Shown: piece by piece, positions 26,260-35,338 of the stretch
How positions within the stretch are numbered: the first letter of the stretch is position 1
Layout: each line of letters opens with the position of its first letter
Origin: Oceaniferula flava
GTDB taxonomy: Bacteria > Verrucomicrobiota > Verrucomicrobiia > Verrucomicrobiales > Akkermansiaceae
Length of the DNA: 64,000 nucleotides
Reading direction: 5' to 3'
Assembly (NCBI RefSeq): GCF_016811075.1
Contig: NZ_JAFBGL010000006.1
Coordinates: 186,001-250,000, forward strand
Translations under genes and position numbers: made by a program
Notes under the pieces: generated by a model
Told to the model about the DNA's origin: nothing
Database searches by the model: none
Seen by the model: the letters and a program-made list of their open reading frames with translations, nothing else

Positions 26260-29139
26260 TTAGCGGGTGAAGATGTCTTCCGCTACGAGCTCGCGGACGG
26301 GACCTATTTTTTTCAGCGCATCGAGATCGACCCTGCTGCGGTCGCCAAGGATGGAGATGCGTTTCGGGCGGGATTTGACGTGTTGCCGGTAGAATCCTAA
26401 CAACTCTTTCAGCTGCGTCGATGGCACTTGCTGGTAGGCGCGTTGGCTGAGGTCGAAATCCACTCCCCGGCGTTGCCAGAATTGCACCGTGGAGACACGA
26501 TTTCGGAAGTCATTGCGCTCGGCGCGCAGGCGGGCGATCAGGGCGTCGCGGGTTTCCTTGAAGCGGACATCCGACTCGGGCAATTGATCGAACAACTGGA
26601 GGAACTTGGTCAGAGCCTTCTCCGTTTTATCCGCCTGGCAAGCGATGCTACCGACGGCGAGGTAGTGGTCGCCCACCCAGCGTGGCGAGCTGAGATAGCC
26701 GGAGGCGGAATAGGCGAGCCCTCGAGCTTCGCGGAGTTCTTGGAACACCACGCTACTCATACCGCCGCCAAAGTATTCGTTGAACACATTGAGCACCACT
26801 AGATCGTCCGGGCTAAGGCCATCGAGCTTTGACTCGATCCACACCTGTGCCTGGGCCATCTCGCGATGGTAAAAGAGGATTTCCACAGGCTCTTGGATCG
26901 GCTGGACAGGGCGATTTGGCTCGGCCGGAGCCTTTGCCGTCGGCTTCAGCACGGGCGTTTTTTCCCGCCACTGGTTTTCGGTGAGTTGGCCGACGTAGGA
27001 GATGTCGTGGGGGAGTTTGAGCAATTGGGCCAGTGATGACTTCAGCGTCTCCACGCTGAGCTGATCGAGCTGCTCACTGCTGGTGCGCTTGAGGTATTTC
27101 GATTGCTCGCCGTAGCGGTGGTAGCGTGCCATCGCGTGGATGATGGTGCCGGGCTCTTCCATCGCTTCGGCGCGGGAGATTTTAAAATCGGCCACGAGTT
27201 TCTTCAGCGTCGCTTCTTGAAACTGGCTGTCGTGGAGCCACTGCCAGAGCAGTTTCATGCCTGGCTCGTATGAGCTCGCTAGGCCCGAAAGGGTGATCTC
27301 GGTGAAGTTCTCGTTGACGTAGAAATCGGCGCTGACTCCCAGCTGATACCATCGTTTGCCAAGCTCGGTGGACGACATCTGAGCGGTGCCTGATTTTTCT
27401 AACAAATCAAAAGCTGTCAGCAGCAAATCATCGTGCAGGCTGCCCTTGGGAAAGGTCCAGGTGATGCTGAAAAGGTCGTTCACCGGGTTCTGCGTGGTGT
27501 AGTAAGTGACGCCGTTGATAGGACCGGATTGTTGGTAATCTTTGCCCTTCTGCATGAAGCTCGGGCTGAGAGGGGTGGTGGGGAGCGCTAAGACGGATCG
27601 GGCGAAGGCGCTTTCGCTGGAGGAGTTCAGCGGCACGGCATCGATCGGTGGTTTTTCGATGTGTTGGATGTCGGCTTTACCCTTCACGAGGTAGCCAACC
27701 ACGTAGTTCTCGCCGAAGTATTGATTCGCCACGCGGACGACGTCCTCGCGGGTCACTGCGGCGAGGCGGGCGTGGTCTTGGATCGCCTCTGCCCATGGCT
27801 GGCGGGCAATGAAAGAATCCCGGATCATGGCCACCCGGTTTTCATTTGTTTCGTAGGAGGATTCAGTGACGGATTGGAGATTGGTGATGATCGCGGGGAT
27901 CAGCCAGTCCTCGAATTTCCCTTGCTGAATGAGTCTGATTTGGTTTAGCAGCAGGGCTTCCACGTCCTCCAAGGCCTGTCCGTCACGTGGGCTGCCCCAA
28001 AGATACTGGGCGCCCGCCTCGTTCAGCTGGTTCACATAGCTGCCGGCGGAGCGGACCTTCTGCGGACTGACCAGGTTCAGGTTGATCAGGCCGGCCACCG
28101 AGTTATCAAGGATCATATCGAAGATCATCAAGGCCTCGGCATCCGGGTGCTGATTGGGCACCGTTTGCCATGCCAGGGTGACAAACTCCTCGCCTTCGTG
28201 CTGCACGGTGACGCGCTGGATGCCATCGATTGCACGCAGCGGCTGCGCTTTGACTTGTGGCACTGGCTTGGCTGGCCATGGGCCGAAGTATCGATCGATG
28301 ACCGCGATGGTCTCGTCCATTTCGATATCGCCACTGATGATGATGGCCATGTTTCCCGGCACGTAGTATTTCTGAAAGTAATCGCGGATTCTCACCAGCG
28401 ATGGTTTTTTGAGATGTTCGGGCAAACCCAACACCGTCTGGCTGCCGTAGGTGTGGCCGGGGAAAAGCAAGCGCTCAACGGCCTCGGAAATCATGCGTGC
28501 CCCGCTATCGAGCGAGGTGTTTTTTTCTTCGTAAACGGCCTCGAGTTCAGTGTGGAAAAGCCGGAAGACCGGGTCGGAGAAACGTTCGGATTCGATCGTG
28601 GCCCAGCGTTCTAACTGGTTCGCCGGAAGATCCACCTTGTAAATCGTTTCCTCGTAATAGGTGTGCGCATTAACATTGGTGCCACCGATGAATTTGTAAA
28701 TCCGGTCGATGTCATTGGCCACCGCATACTTCGCCGCCTCGGTGGAGGTGCGATTGATTTTCTGATAGATCTCTTTGCGTTTGGCGGCATCTGTTTCCAC
28801 GAAATGCTGCTCGTAGAGACGAGTGATTTTTTCCAGATAAGGACGTTCCTTGGAGTAGTCGAGCGTGCCCATTTTGGAGCTGCCCTTGAACATTAAATGC
28901 TCGAGGTAGTGGGCGAGGCCGGTGCAGTCGGCCGGATCCGTGCTGCTGCCCGCGCGCACGGCAATCTCCGCATACAAACGAGGTGTTTCCGCATTGCGCG
29001 TGAGGTAGACGGTGAGGCCATTGTCCAGCTGGTAAACCCGCACCTGCATCGCATCGATGTCGTGGATCAGCTTGGGGGCCGCATGCAGCTGCGGAAGCAC
29101 AACAAGCAGCAAGATCAACATGGCGGCAAATTTTCTCAT
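26260..29139 (-). CDS. M16-family (pitrilysin-like) zinc peptidase, two-module
   Basis: A 959-residue exported peptidase from the ATG at 29139, with signal MRKFAAMLILLLVVLPQLHA. The inverted zinc motif is H77-Y-L-E-H81, with the third ligand near EAVYEEKN (about E204). Two more M16 repeat domains follow, which form the clamp seen in pitrilysin. The C-terminal module has no HxxEH, as usual for the inactive half. Such enzymes degrade peptides in the periplasm. The longer frame up to 29298 is a low-complexity artefact. It is convergent with the CGWC protein, 12 bases away. Confidence 0.88.
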   Translation of the reverse strand: MRKFAAMLILLLVVLPQLHAAPKLIHDIDAMQVRVYQLDNGLTVYLTRNAETPRLYAEIAVRAGSSTDPADCTGLAHYLEHLMFKGSSKMGTLDYSKERPYLEKITRLYEQHFVETDAAKRKEIYQKINRTSTEAAKYAVANDIDRIYKFIGGTNVNAHTYYEETIYKVDLPANQLERWATIESERFSDPVFRLFHTELEAVYEEKNTSLDSGARMISEAVERLLFPGHTYGSQTVLGLPEHLKKPSLVRIRDYFQKYYVPGNMAIIISGDIEMDETIAVIDRYFGPWPAKPVPQVKAQPLRAIDGIQRVTVQHEGEEFVTLAWQTVPNQHPDAEALMIFDMILDNSVAGLINLNLVSPQKVRSAGSYVNQLNEAGAQYLWGSPRDGQALEDVEALLLNQIRLIQQGKFEDWLIPAIITNLQSVTESSYETNENRVAMIRDSFIARQPWAEAIQDHARLAAVTREDVVRVANQYFGENYVVGYLVKGKADIQHIEKPPIDAVPLNSSSESAFARSVLALPTTPLSPSFMQKGKDYQQSGPINGVTYYTTQNPVNDLFSITWTFPKGSLHDDLLLTAFDLLEKSGTAQMSSTELGKRWYQLGVSADFYVNENFTEITLSGLASSYEPGMKLLWQWLHDSQFQEATLKKLVADFKISRAEAMEEPGTIIHAMARYHRYGEQSKYLKRTSSEQLDQLSVETLKSSLAQLLKLPHDISYVGQLTENQWREKTPVLKPTAKAPAEPNRPVQPIQEPVEILFYHREMAQAQVWIESKLDGLSPDDLVVLNVFNEYFGGGMSSVVFQELREARGLAYSASGYLSSPRWVGDHYLAVGSIACQADKTEKALTKFLQLFDQLPESDVRFKETRDALIARLRAERNDFRNRVSTVQFWQRRGVDFDLSQRAYQQVPSTQLKELLGFYRQHVKSRPKRISILGDRSRVDLDALKKIGPVRELVAEDIFTR

Positions 29140-29200
29140 GCCGTCCACTTTAGCAGGTATGAGAATAGCCCGCGAGCACCGAGTTGATGGTCGCGGTGAC

Positions 29201-29238
29201 AAAAAAATCCGCAGCAACCCGTGACGGCTGCTGCGGAT
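29201..29238 (-). terminator. Rho-independent terminator of the DUF481 gene
   Basis: ATCCGCAGCA at 29207-29216 pairs with TGCTGCGGAT at 29229-29238 across a 12-base loop. On the minus strand the stem is followed by TTTTTT (29201-29206). It lies 44 bases after the DUF481 stop. Confidence 0.85.
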
Positions 29239-29281
29239 GGGTGAATGAGAGAAGCTGGCACTGCGCGGCTCAGCGCGGCAA

Positions 29282-30697
29282 CTACAGGGCGAACTCAAAG
29301 CCGGCGATCAGCTTCAGGTCATTGGCGTCCCGACCTTCGGCTGGCTCGTTATCGTAGATGTTTTCTAGCAGTAGCTTGAGCTTGGTGCTGTCGCTGATGG
29401 AGTGGTCAAAGCCCAGTTGCGAGGTCAGCACGAAGTTGGCAGTGTCCTGCACCTCGCCACGCCAAGTGACCGAGCTGTAAATCCGGGTGCGATCGTTGAA
29501 CTGCTTGTCTGCCTTGAGCGTGGCGTAGGCGGCGAGGTAGGTGTCGTTTTCCCCGGCCTTCTTTTCGGTGACCACCGAAGGGCCGACTTCGAGCGAGACG
29601 AAGGTGGCACCTTCCTCGTAGAGGAATCGTCCCAGGTAAGGAGAGAGAGCCAAACGGTAGTCGAGATCTGCTACGGGATCGTATTCGGCATCAAAACGCA
29701 GACCTGCGAAGTAGGGCTTCTTGAAGGAATACTGGTGGTGTGCATTGAAAGTGGCTGATTCCGCTGTGCGGACGCCATCGGACTCACCGTAGTAGCCGTT
29801 CAGGCCGATCTCGCTGGAGCTGAGAGCCGACTTACGCTTGGCCAGTATACCGAGGGCCACGGATGACGCATCGGTATTTCCTGAGGCATACGAACCACCG
29901 AGGAGCGCGGTGGTCACCCAGTCGCCTTCAGTGATCTTGCGCTTTTTGTGCACGTCTTCAAGCGATGGAGCATCGCTGCCGCCGGGGCTGAAGGAATACC
30001 CAAGGCCGACGGTGATGAGTTGGTCGTCGGCTTCGTTGCCGTCGCTGACCTGGCTGTAATGGATGGCCTTGGCGGCGATACGGAAGGACCACGGTCCGCT
30101 AAGCTTGGACTCGATCCCTACCTCGGCGGTGTAAATCGCATTGCTGAGATCGCCAAGCTCGGCACTGGCTTTCAACGATTGGAAAAAGCGGGTGTCCTTG
30201 GAGATTTTCCAATCGAAATATTGGGCGGCTTTGTAGGCGGCATATTGCTCGCTGCTATCATTGCGCTTTTCGAAAATGAAACCCGGTCCGATCTCAGCAC
30301 GCAGCTTGTAGCGGTCGGTATCAATGAAATGGTAGCCCAAGAGGCCGTAGACACCGGCGCGGTAATCGACTCCAGCCATGGGATCATAGAGAAAGTCGGT
30401 GGAGGCTCCGTAATACCAGCGTGAATCAGGGAATTCCCGAGCGAACTTCAGCTCGTTGGCGATCTGGTTATTACTGCGGATGCCGTCGTCTTCACCGTAA
30501 ATGGCGTCGAATTCGTTCGAGTAGGTTGTGAGACCGTCTTTTTTGATGCTATCGAAACCAAAGGCGGTGTTCAAGGTGTCGGAATTGCCCGAGGTGAGAC
30601 TGAGCGAGAAGTTGCCGTTGTGTTTCCAGTCGCTGCTTTCAGCGAAAGTCAGACTGGTAAGGGAGAGGGAAAGTAGTGTCAGGTAGTTGAACTGCAT
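29282..30697 (-). CDS. Duplicated DUF481 outer-membrane protein
   Basis: A 471-residue protein from ATG 30697 with a signal peptide MQFNYLTLLSLSLTSLTFA. It has two tandem DUF481 domains, about residues 25-240 and 255-471. The first starts NGNFSLSLTSGNSDT and the second GDWVTTALLGGSYASGNTD; each has the SGN motif then a run of amphipathic beta strands, with parallel landmarks (YDPMAGVDYR and YDPVADLDYR). DUF481 proteins (YdiY type) are predicted 12-16-strand barrels of unknown role. The duplicate would make a larger pore or two barrels in one chain. Its own terminator follows. Confidence 0.85.
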   Translation of the reverse strand: MQFNYLTLLSLSLTSLTFAESSDWKHNGNFSLSLTSGNSDTLNTAFGFDSIKKDGLTTYSNEFDAIYGEDDGIRSNNQIANELKFAREFPDSRWYYGASTDFLYDPMAGVDYRAGVYGLLGYHFIDTDRYKLRAEIGPGFIFEKRNDSSEQYAAYKAAQYFDWKISKDTRFFQSLKASAELGDLSNAIYTAEVGIESKLSGPWSFRIAAKAIHYSQVSDGNEADDQLITVGLGYSFSPGGSDAPSLEDVHKKRKITEGDWVTTALLGGSYASGNTDASSVALGILAKRKSALSSSEIGLNGYYGESDGVRTAESATFNAHHQYSFKKPYFAGLRFDAEYDPVADLDYRLALSPYLGRFLYEEGATFVSLEVGPSVVTEKKAGENDTYLAAYATLKADKQFNDRTRIYSSVTWRGEVQDTANFVLTSQLGFDHSISDSTKLKLLLENIYDNEPAEGRDANDLKLIAGFEFAL

Positions 30698-30772
30698 GGG
30701 ATGTAAATGGTGCTGTCGTGTCGGCGGGGGCAAACAAAAAACGGCCTTCGACAATTTTGCAACACTACAAAG

Positions 30773-30805
30773 AAAAAGAGCGGCGGGTTTAACCCCACCG
30801 CTCTT
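30773..30805 (-). terminator. Rho-independent terminator of the sigma factor gene
   Basis: AAGAGCGG (30776-30783) pairs with CCGCTCTT (30798-30805), with an inner GGG/CCC. On the minus strand the hairpin is followed by TTTTT CTTTG. It lies 70 bases after the sigma factor stop and before the DUF481 gene. Confidence 0.85.
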
Positions 30806-30874
30806 CACACCTACGATCCCAATCTTCGATATCTCGACTTTAAAAAGCTCCGATATCTTGGATTGTGTATTTAT

Positions 30875-31858
30875 TTATGAAACCTCCGCGCGAGCCTCCA
30901 TGAGAGGTTCAGGCATTGGTTCCTCCTTCCTATGCAATGCTTTACGCATTTTATCAAGCGCAATGTTTTGCAATTGGCGGATTCTTTCACGAGTGACGCC
31001 GAATTCGACGCCTACCTCTTCGAGAGTCATGGGTTTCTTACCATCGAGGCCGAATCGGGCGTCGATGATGCGGTGCTCGCGGTCGTCCAGAACCTCCAGG
31101 AGCTCATCGAGCTCACCGTGCATGTTCTTGTTATCGAGGGCGGCAAAGGGGTCGACGGCGCGTTCATCGCCGATGATGTCGCTGAACTCCGAGCTGTCGT
31201 CTTCGTGCACCGGTGCGTTCAACGAAGTTGGACGTTTGGCAGCACGTTTCAGCAGGGCGAGCTTCTTGCGTGGGATACCCAGTTCTTCAGCCAGCTCTTC
31301 TTCCGTAGGCTCACGACCGATGGCCTCGGCGAGCATGGTGGAGATCCGGCGCATGCGGGCAATTTTATCGACCATATGAACCGGGAGGCGAATGGTTTTA
31401 CTCTGGTTAGCCAGAGCTCGCTTGATGGATTGTTTGATCCACCACGATCCGTAAGTGGAGAGTTTACCCCCTTTGTTCGGATCGAAGCGTTCCACGGCCT
31501 TCATCAGGCCAATGTTGCCTTCGGAAATAAGGTCGGCCAATGGCAGGCCATAGCCGCTGTAATCCTGGGCGATTTTCACCACCAGGCGAAGGTTGGCGCG
31601 GATCATGTGGGCGCGGGCCTTTTTGTCTCCTTTTTTGATCCGAGCCGCTAACTTCACTTCCTCTTCCGGAGTGAGTAGCTCGGTTTTGGAGATCTCCCGC
31701 AAGTAGAGGCGCAGGCTGTTATCTGTTTCAAATTTAGACATGGTATCGTTGGATTGATTGTTTCTGGGAGACGCGGCGGTTGATTGGCGTTCTTCCCGGG
31801 GTGTGGTGGTGTTTTCGGCTGCTTGATAAGGATGGTTGAGGGTGACTGCTGTATTCAT
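30875..31858 (-). CDS. rpoD: Sigma-70 family RNA polymerase sigma factor (primary or group 2)
   Basis: A 327-residue sigma factor, or 288 from the alternative ATG at 31741 (MSKFETDNSL). Region 1.2 is DNSLRLYLREISKTELL. Regions 2.1-2.4 include NLRLVVKIAQDYSGYGLPLA, DLISEGNIGLMKAVERFDP and the DNA-melting GKLSTYGSWWIKQSI. Region 3 follows, and 4.2 is EEVGVEFGVTRERIRQLQN. Region 1.1 and the long non-conserved insert of true RpoD are absent, so it is either a short primary sigma factor or a group 2 factor such as RpoS. It has a strong terminator and an unusual A+T-rich upstream region. Confidence 0.85.
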   Translation of the reverse strand: MNTAVTLNHPYQAAENTTTPREERQSTAASPRNNQSNDTMSKFETDNSLRLYLREISKTELLTPEEEVKLAARIKKGDKKARAHMIRANLRLVVKIAQDYSGYGLPLADLISEGNIGLMKAVERFDPNKGGKLSTYGSWWIKQSIKRALANQSKTIRLPVHMVDKIARMRRISTMLAEAIGREPTEEELAEELGIPRKKLALLKRAAKRPTSLNAPVHEDDSSEFSDIIGDERAVDPFAALDNKNMHGELDELLEVLDDREHRIIDARFGLDGKKPMTLEEVGVEFGVTRERIRQLQNIALDKMRKALHRKEEPMPEPLMEARAEVS

Positions 31859-32308
31859 CGTCTTATGGTCATTTTGAGTAACGCGACGGCTGATTGGATG
31901 ATTTAGTCAACTTTTCACTATGAGTGCATCTTCATTAAGTTAAACGACGCTGGAAGCGAAATTGTTGCATAAAAATGTCTTCACTTTGTAAAGTATTTGT
32001 CACGTAAGGTATGACTTATCTGTGCAGTATTTATTCCATCTAATTTAGAATTGTTCTAATCGGCTTACTGTAAGGAGGTTGGCGATTTTGGGGCAGGTTG
32101 ACGTGTTGGGCGAGAGGGGGTAAAGTGCATCCTTGGGTGGTTTTGAGTGTGCATTATGCACCCGTTTAGAAGTCGGACGATTACAATGGCGGCTGCAGTT
32201 TGGAATCTGACGTTTGAAACGAGTGACCATGACAGAAAGAGTCCACTTATTCGCCTGAACAGAGCTTTCGCTCTTTACCCTGCCAGAGTCGCTCAGGTAG
32301 AATGAGGC
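31859..32308. promoter_or_regulatory. Divergent regulatory region between sigma factor and yifB
   Basis: About 450 gene-free bases, with an A+T-rich core at 31960-32060. Palindromes are visible: TTAGAA-TTG-TTCTAA at 32045-32059 and GTGCATTATGCAC at 32149-32161. The half-site GTGCAT recurs at 31924 and 32125. An AGAGC-TTTC-GCTCT stem lies at about 32262-32275. This suggests operators for either the sigma factor or yifB. No confident -10/-35 pair was assigned. Confidence 0.4.
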
Positions 32309-33847
32309 ATGATTGTGCGCCTGTATTCGTCAGCCTTGCTCGGTGTGGAAGGGATGGAAGTGGAGGTTGAGGTCAGTGCCTTCAATGCCGAGAAACCCGC
32401 GATTAACGTGGTCGGCCTGCCGGATGCGGCGGTGCGTGAGAGCTCCCAACGAGTTACCTCCGCCCTCAGCAATTCCGCTCTGGGATGGGCCAAGGGGGTG
32501 AAAACAGTGAACCTAGCACCTGCCGATTTGAAAAAGGAAGGGCCGCGCTTCGACCTGCCGATTGCATTAGCTCTGGCCGAAACGGCGGGCGAAGACCGTG
32601 TTCACGAGCCGCAGCGTTACTGCATCGCGGGAGAACTGGCCCTGGATGGCATGGTGCGCCCGATCCGTGGCGTGCTGCCAATGGCCTTGGAAGCGAAAAA
32701 ACGAGGCCGCACCCGCGTCATCGTGCCGGCAGCCAATGCCGCCGAAGCTGCGGTGGTGGAGGGGCTAGAGGTTTACGGCGTGGAAAACCTGCGCGAAGCC
32801 TGGGACTTCATCACCGGTCAACGCATCCTGCAGCCGTATGATCTCGATCGGCAAGCCTTGTTCGATACCCACCGGCGATACGAGATAGGACTGGAAGATG
32901 TCAAAGGGCAGCACCAGGTGAAACGGGCGCTCGAGGTGGCCGCGGCGGGTGGACATAATTTACTGATGGTCGGCCCGCCGGGCACTGGCAAATCGATGAT
33001 CGCCAAGCGGCTGCCGACGATTCTCCCGGATCTCACCGAGGCGGAGGCGATCGATGCCACGAAGATTCACTCGATTGCCGGATTGTTGGGGAAAGAGGAT
33101 GCCTTGTTAGTCACTCGGCCCTTCAGGGCGCCGCACCACACGATCTCGGATGTGGGTTTGTTAGGCGGTGGTGCGAACCCCGGCCCTGGTGAAGTCTCGC
33201 TGGCTCACAACGGGGTGCTTTTTCTGGATGAACTTCCGGAGTTTCGCCGCCAGACGCTGGAGGTGCTGCGCCAGCCCTTGGAGGATGGTTATGTGACGAT
33301 TTCCCGCGCTGCCGGCACCCTGACTTTTCCCAGCGACTTTATGCTGGTTGCCGCGATGAATCCCTGCCCCTGTGGTTATTATGGCGATGCCAAACGCGAA
33401 TGCCGCTGCTCGCCACCGCAGATCGAAAAATACCGGCAGCGCATTTCCGGCCCCTTGTTAGACAGGATCGATCTCCACGTCGAGGTGCCGCTGGTGGAAT
33501 ACCGTGATTTGGCATCCGATGAAATCGGCGAGAGCTCAGGCGATGTCAGGCAGAGAGTTGAGGCTGCCCGCGTTCGGCAGCAAGAGCGGTTTGGTAGCGG
33601 AGCAAACATTAGCTGCAATGCCGCCATGCCCAGCAAGGTGATGCGTGAGCACTGCCGCGTTGATGCCACTGCATCCGGCTATCTCGAACACGCGATGAAC
33701 GAGCTCAACTTTTCAGCGAGGGCGCATGACCGGATTCTCAAAGTCGCGCGCACCTTGGCGGACTTGGCGGGAATGGAGCAAATTGCCGCGGAACATATTC
33801 TCGAAGCGATTCAGTATCGTTCCTTGGACCGGAAGTTGATGATGTGA
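32309..33847 (+). CDS. comM: YifB/ComM family magnesium-chelatase-like AAA ATPase
   Basis: A 512-residue protein. The N-terminal domain (residues 1-170) is Lon-protease-like and begins with [20 protein letters not shown] and [14 protein letters not shown]. The AAA core has Walker [15 protein letters not shown] near residue 221 and Walker [12 protein letters not shown], with the VSLAHNGVL block between them. A zinc-like [15 protein letters not shown] cluster lies near residue 352, then a C-terminal lid. ComM drives branch migration during natural transformation. No other competence gene is in the window. A bidirectional terminator follows. Confidence 0.92.
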   Translation: MIVRLYSSALLGVEGMEVEVEVSAFNAEKPAINVVGLPDAAVRESSQRVTSALSNSALGWAKGVKTVNLAPADLKKEGPRFDLPIALALAETAGEDRVHEPQRYCIAGELALDGMVRPIRGVLPMALEAKKRGRTRVIVPAANAAEAAVVEGLEVYGVENLREAWDFITGQRILQPYDLDRQALFDTHRRYEIGLEDVKGQHQVKRALEVAAAGGHNLLMVGPPGTGKSMIAKRLPTILPDLTEAEAIDATKIHSIAGLLGKEDALLVTRPFRAPHHTISDVGLLGGGANPGPGEVSLAHNGVLFLDELPEFRRQTLEVLRQPLEDGYVTISRAAGTLTFPSDFMLVAAMNPCPCGYYGDAKRECRCSPPQIEKYRQRISGPLLDRIDLHVEVPLVEYRDLASDEIGESSGDVRQRVEAARVRQQERFGSGANISCNAAMPSKVMREHCRVDATASGYLEHAMNELNFSARAHDRILKVARTLADLAGMEQIAAEHILEAIQYRSLDRKLMM

Positions 33848-33848
33848 T
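33827..33848. repeat. Direct repeat copy A at the yifB 3' end
   Basis: This 22-base segment runs over the yifB stop codon. It recurs at 34468-34489 with two mismatches; the last 14 bases, GTTGATGATGTGAT, are identical in both. The pair brackets the Cys-peptide gene. Confidence 0.5.
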
Positions 33849-33914
33849 CAACCTGTTCGCAGGCCCCTCGTCTCAGAGCTTTGGCGACGCATAAGAATCT
33901 GAAAAAGGGTCTCA

Positions 33915-33960
33915 AAAAAATTTCAGCCGTCCCGGTAATCCGAAACGGCTGAAATTTTGT
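33915..33960. terminator. Bidirectional terminator between yifB and the Cys-repeat gene
   Basis: AAATTTCAGCCGT (33918-33930) pairs with ACGGCTGAAATTT (33945-33957), a 13-base perfect stem with a 14-base loop. A-runs on the left and T-runs on the right let it act for both strands. Confidence 0.85.
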
Positions 33961-33976
33961 GAGTTAAAGAAAAGGA

Positions 33977-34207
33977 TTAGGCCTCTTTCTTTTTGCAACC
34001 GCCTTTGCAGCCGTCACCATCGGTGGTCACGGTGAGTGCTGTGGCTTCTTTCTTTTTGCAGCCACCCTTGCAGCCGTCATCAGTGGTCACAGTGAGGGTT
34101 GTTGCTTCCTTCTTTTTGCAGCCGCCTTTGCAACCTCCGTCGCATTCGGCTGAAAGTGTGGAGAAAGTCGCGGCGAGGGCGAATGTGGATGTAATGAGTA
34201 GTTTCAT
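33977..34207 (-). CDS. Small secreted Cys-repeat peptide
   Basis: A 76-residue peptide of unknown family. Residues 1-20 (MKLLITSTFALAATFSTLSA) are a signal peptide. The mature part has three copies of GCKGGCKKKEA, at about 25-35, 45-55 and 66-76. They are separated by ATTLTVTTD-like linkers with periods of 20 and 21 residues. There are seven cysteines (22, 26, 30, 46, 50, 67, 71) in CxxxC pairs and nine lysines just after them. It could bind metal, form disulfide-linked aggregates, or be a modified precursor peptide; none is shown. It has its own terminator and a palindromic leader. The repeats make frameshift-free DNA tandem units of about 60 bases. Confidence 0.8.
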   Translation of the reverse strand: MKLLITSTFALAATFSTLSAECDGGCKGGCKKKEATTLTVTTDDGCKGGCKKKEATALTVTTDGDGCKGGCKKKEA

Positions 34208-34229
34208 AATAAGTGTAGTTTAGTTTTTT

Positions 34230-34241
34230 GCTCAATTGAGC
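34230..34241. promoter_or_regulatory. Perfect 12-base palindrome in the Cys-peptide leader
   Basis: GCTCAATTGAGC is a perfect dyad 22 bases upstream of the Cys-peptide ATG on the minus strand. A TATAAC -10-like element lies just upstream at 34244-34249, so the palindrome overlaps the expected transcript start. This suits an operator or a small 5' hairpin. No known regulator motif is claimed. Confidence 0.5.
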
Positions 34242-34467
34242 CGTTATAAACCAAGAAAGATTATCTTAGGTTCTTAGGGTAAGCGATGTGGAGTCGGTAT
34301 TTGTTTGCTGATTTGAGTTTATTTCTAATCACAATGGCCAACCCAAATGACCTCTAGCCTGATTTTTTCTGAAAATGAAGCTGATATTGTGACTGCATCG
34401 AACCTTACAGAATCGGGCGAATGGGGATGAGTAAGGGCGAAAGCATCGCCATTAGAGCTCTAGCTCG

Positions 34468-34489
34468 ACCGCAGGTTGATGATGTGATA
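34468..34489. repeat. Direct repeat copy B upstream of the methyltransferase gene
   Basis: Matches 33827-33848 in 20 of 22 positions. It lies 11 bases before the methyltransferase start. The 640 bases between the copies hold the terminator and the Cys-peptide gene. Confidence 0.5.
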
Positions 34490-34500
34490 GACCATCCAGC

Positions 34501-35337
34501 ATGACCACTAACGTAGAACTTCACCATGGCGACTGCCTGCAAGGGATGGGGCAGCTCCCTGCCGGGCAGGTGGACTTGGTGGTCACTTCTCCACCTTATA
34601 ATCTGGGCATCGATTACAACACCTACCGCGATACCAGCGAGCGTCAGGCGTTCATCGCCTGGTGTCTCGAGTGGGCGGCGGAGGTGAAGCGGGTCATGGC
34701 GGATGATGCATCGTTTTTCCTCAACGTCGGCGCTGTGCCGAAGAATCCGCTGCTGCCCCACCAGCTGTTACTGGCGCTGACCGACGGTGACGACCCGCTG
34801 TTCATCCTGCAAAATACCTTCCACTGGGTGAAATCCATCAGCGTGGAAACCCGCGGGGGGGACACCATCAGCACCGGGCATTTCAAACCGATCAATAGCA
34901 AGCGCTACGTCAACGACTGCCACGAATACGTCTTCCACTTGACCAAATCCGGGGAGGTAACGCTCGACCGCAAAGGCGCGGGGGTCCCCTACGTGCACAA
35001 GTCCAACATCAGCCGCTGGGGGCACACCGAGGGCGAAGACAAACGCTGCCGGGGCAACACCTGGTTCATCCCCTACGATACGATTAAAAACCGCTCGAGA
35101 GACCGGCCTCACCCCGCCACTTTCCCCGTGGGGCTGGTGCAGCAGTGCATCCGAATTCACGGCAAGGGTGAAAATACCCACCTGCTCGATCCCTTCAACG
35201 GCATCGGCACCTCGGCGCTGGCTGCGGTGCGATCTGGGATCATTTCCTACACCGGATTTGACATTGACGCCGATTACCTCGATGTCACCCGCGAACGACT
35301 CCGCGCGGAACATGAAGAACCGGCCGAAACTACCTGA
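34501..35337 (+). CDS. Orphan site-specific DNA methyltransferase (N6-adenine or N4-cytosine type)
   Basis: A 278-residue enzyme with catalytic motif IV as TSPPY at residues 29-33 and the SAM-binding motif I as FNGIG at about 232-236. This catalytic-then-SAM order is the beta class. The TSPPYN form is common in N4-cytosine and some N6-adenine enzymes. The middle segment (about 60-200) would be the target recognition domain, with HEYVFHLTKSGEVTLDR and RGNTWFIPYDT. No restriction endonuclease is adjacent, so it may be a solitary, possibly regulatory methylase. One base separates its stop from the next start, so translation is probably coupled to dus. Confidence 0.85.
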   Translation: MTTNVELHHGDCLQGMGQLPAGQVDLVVTSPPYNLGIDYNTYRDTSERQAFIAWCLEWAAEVKRVMADDASFFLNVGAVPKNPLLPHQLLLALTDGDDPLFILQNTFHWVKSISVETRGGDTISTGHFKPINSKRYVNDCHEYVFHLTKSGEVTLDRKGAGVPYVHKSNISRWGHTEGEDKRCRGNTWFIPYDTIKNRSRDRPHPATFPVGLVQQCIRIHGKGENTHLLDPFNGIGTSALAAVRSGIISYTGFDIDADYLDVTRERLRAEHEEPAETT

Positions 35338-35338
35338 T

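Noticed and set aside
32045-32230. 61-codon open frame upstream of yifB
   Set aside because: It has no motifs and lies in an A+T-rich regulatory gap; there is no ribosome site.
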